Shown piece by piece: positions 8,906 to 9,688 of a stretch of 9,688 nt of DNA. How positions within the stretch are numbered: the first letter of the stretch is position 1; each line of letters starts with the position of its first letter. The notes beneath the pieces are model-generated. The model was not told the origin of the DNA. It ran no database searches and saw only the letters and a program-made list of their open reading frames with translations. This DNA comes from Tannerella sp. (lineage in GTDB: Bacteria; Bacteroidota; Bacteroidia; Bacteroidales; Tannerellaceae). The stretch is from the NCBI GenBank assembly GCA_031259505.1, contig JAIRLL010000170.1:1-9688 (forward strand). Direction: 5' to 3'. A program made the translations under genes and the position numbers.

Positions 8906-9096
8906 AACGATATACGGACAATTCCGCCGAAAGGTTCGGGCGACTTGAAGGCTTCTTCGGGTTGTATAAGCCCGACATACACCTGTGCGCCGGTCAATAC
9001 GTCTCTGTGCGTAAAGACGGCCACACGGCGGCAGTCTTTTATCCTGATTTCGTCAGGGCACGAAACTGTGCGTGCGTTCAGGTTGCAGCTATTGCT
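8902..9096 (-). pseudogene. Start-less open frame converging on purN (possible gene remnant)
   Basis: On the minus strand a frame without ATG runs from just after a TGA (9097-9099) to TAG at 8902-8904, about 64 codons. Its 3' half reads like protein (VAVFTHRDVLTGAQVYVGLI, then an acidic stretch and a hydrophobic end), with G/C-rich third positions. Its stop overlaps the purN stop. In a second minus frame, a stretch ending PGLKDTFEKEAMPVKQ stops at 9089-9091, so a frameshift near 9090 would join the two. I do not recognise the family. It may be the tail of a gene destroyed when the structured repeat to its right arrived, or an accidental reading of repeat DNA. Confidence 0.25.
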
Positions 9097-9128
9097 TCAC
9101 AGGCATTGCCTCTTTTTCGAAAGTGTCT

Positions 9129-9354
9129 TTCAACCCGGGTTCGTAAGCCCGAAGGACTTGAATGTAAATAACCCCTTGCAAGCGTAGCGCAGCTCGGGGC
9201 TGTAAGCCGCAGGCACAGCCCGGGGCATACGTCGCCTCCCCGTCGGAACTGCGAAGCGGTTCAACCCCTTGCGGGGTTATCAGCGAAGGTTGGCGTTATC
9301 CTCGAGCTGCACTGCGCTTGCCCGGGGTTATGCATATTCGACGCCGAAGGCGTC
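9129..9354. repeat. Large structured inverted-repeat element with internal hairpins
   Basis: Two arms, 9169-9199 and 9300-9330, pair over 31 positions: TAACCCC with GGGGTTA, a 2x2 internal loop, then 22 positions (9178-9199 with 9300-9321) with 19 Watson-Crick pairs, two G-U pairs and one mismatch. Inside are GAACTGC-GAA-GCGGTTC (9246-9262) and, directly abutting, AACCCC-TTGC-GGGGTT (9263-9278), plus a weaker CGGGG/CCCCG stem (9221-9242). Outside lie GACGCC-GAA-GGCGTC (9340-9354) and a TTCAA/TTGAA-bounded fold (9129-9162). On the minus strand the TTGC loop reads GCAA, a GNRA tetraloop. No intact gene is present. It is either a multicopy palindromic element or a structured RNA. Confidence 0.7.
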
Positions 9355-9512
9355 ATCTGCTACCCTGCAATGCGACAATTGAATCTGCGCCAGGTCAGGA
9401 GTTCTGAAATTACAGGATGCTGATACTGAATAATTTCCGGCAGGGATGCCTTACATGCAAATGCACCCATATGTTAAAAATGGACTTCCCGCAAAAAAAA
9501 CACGAAAAAAAA
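9355..9512. other. Gene-free A-rich spacer before a promoter
   Basis: This stretch has no open frame of note and no clear hairpin. It becomes A-rich toward its end, with runs of eight A at 9493-9500 and 9505-9512. Such runs just upstream of the promoter at 9513-9544 could act as an UP-like or bent-DNA element. Confidence 0.5.
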
Positions 9513-9544
9513 TTTGTTTGTATAAAACATGTAACATATCTTTG
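9513..9544 (+). promoter_or_regulatory. Complete Bacteroides-type promoter
   Basis: TTTG (9513-9516) stands 20 bases before TATCTTTG (9537-9544), matching the Bacteroides consensus TTTG-N19-21-TAnnTTTG in both elements and spacing. Transcription would begin near 9551 and run rightward into the leader and GA tract. An A-tract just upstream may strengthen it. This is the best-formed promoter in the window. Confidence 0.75.
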
Positions 9545-9581
9545 CGGCCATTATATAACTGTGAAAATAAAATAAGGTAAA

Positions 9582-9688
<107 letters not shown>

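Noticed and set aside
8794..9171. A 125-codon plus-strand frame running past the purN stop
   Set aside because: Its first part is an out-of-frame reading of purN and its last part reads through the structured repeat.

Overview
The window reads as a chromosomal segment of a Bacteroidota bacterium, most likely order Bacteroidales. Three things support this: (i) the order purN / acpP-fabF-rnc; (ii) a two-subunit adenosylcobalamin-dependent methylmalonyl-CoA mutase, typical of the succinate-to-propionate route in this group; (iii) Bacteroides-type promoter boxes (TAnnTTTG at -7), with identical TATCTTTG copies before mutA and near the right end. The coding sequence is rich in G/C at third positions, while spacers are A/T-rich. 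I cannot name the genus.

Layout. 1-885 has no convincing gene. It holds a possible repeat- or gene-derived frame at the left edge, a bidirectional terminator (129-178), a cluster of palindromes (403-783) and a second bidirectional terminator (663-710) that may end the mutase transcript. 886-5467 is one tightly coupled minus-strand operon, mutA - NYN-domain gene - mutB, with overlaps of 10 and 4 nt. 5468-5786 is a spacer with the mutA -7 box. 5787-8174 is a second minus-strand operon, acpP-fabF-rnc. 8175-8332 is a divergent promoter region with a perfect 10-bp inverted repeat. purN runs rightward (8333-8905). 8906-9688 holds a degraded minus-strand frame, a large imperfect inverted repeat that could fold into a branched RNA (9129-9354), a well-formed promoter (9513-9544), a short leader with an open frame, and a (GA)15 tract that runs off the end.

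How the genes work together. MutA and MutB form the heterodimer that interconverts succinyl-CoA and methylmalonyl-CoA. MutB carries the catalytic and cobalamin-binding residues and MutA has lost them. AcpP and FabF serve fatty-acid chain elongation, RNase III processes double-stranded RNA, and PurN supplies a formyl group in purine synthesis.

The most unusual points are the putative NYN-family ribonuclease embedded between the two mutase subunit genes, the structured element at 9129-9354, and the dinucleotide tract downstream of a strong promoter, which could make a locus phase-variable. The rest is ordinary core metabolism.
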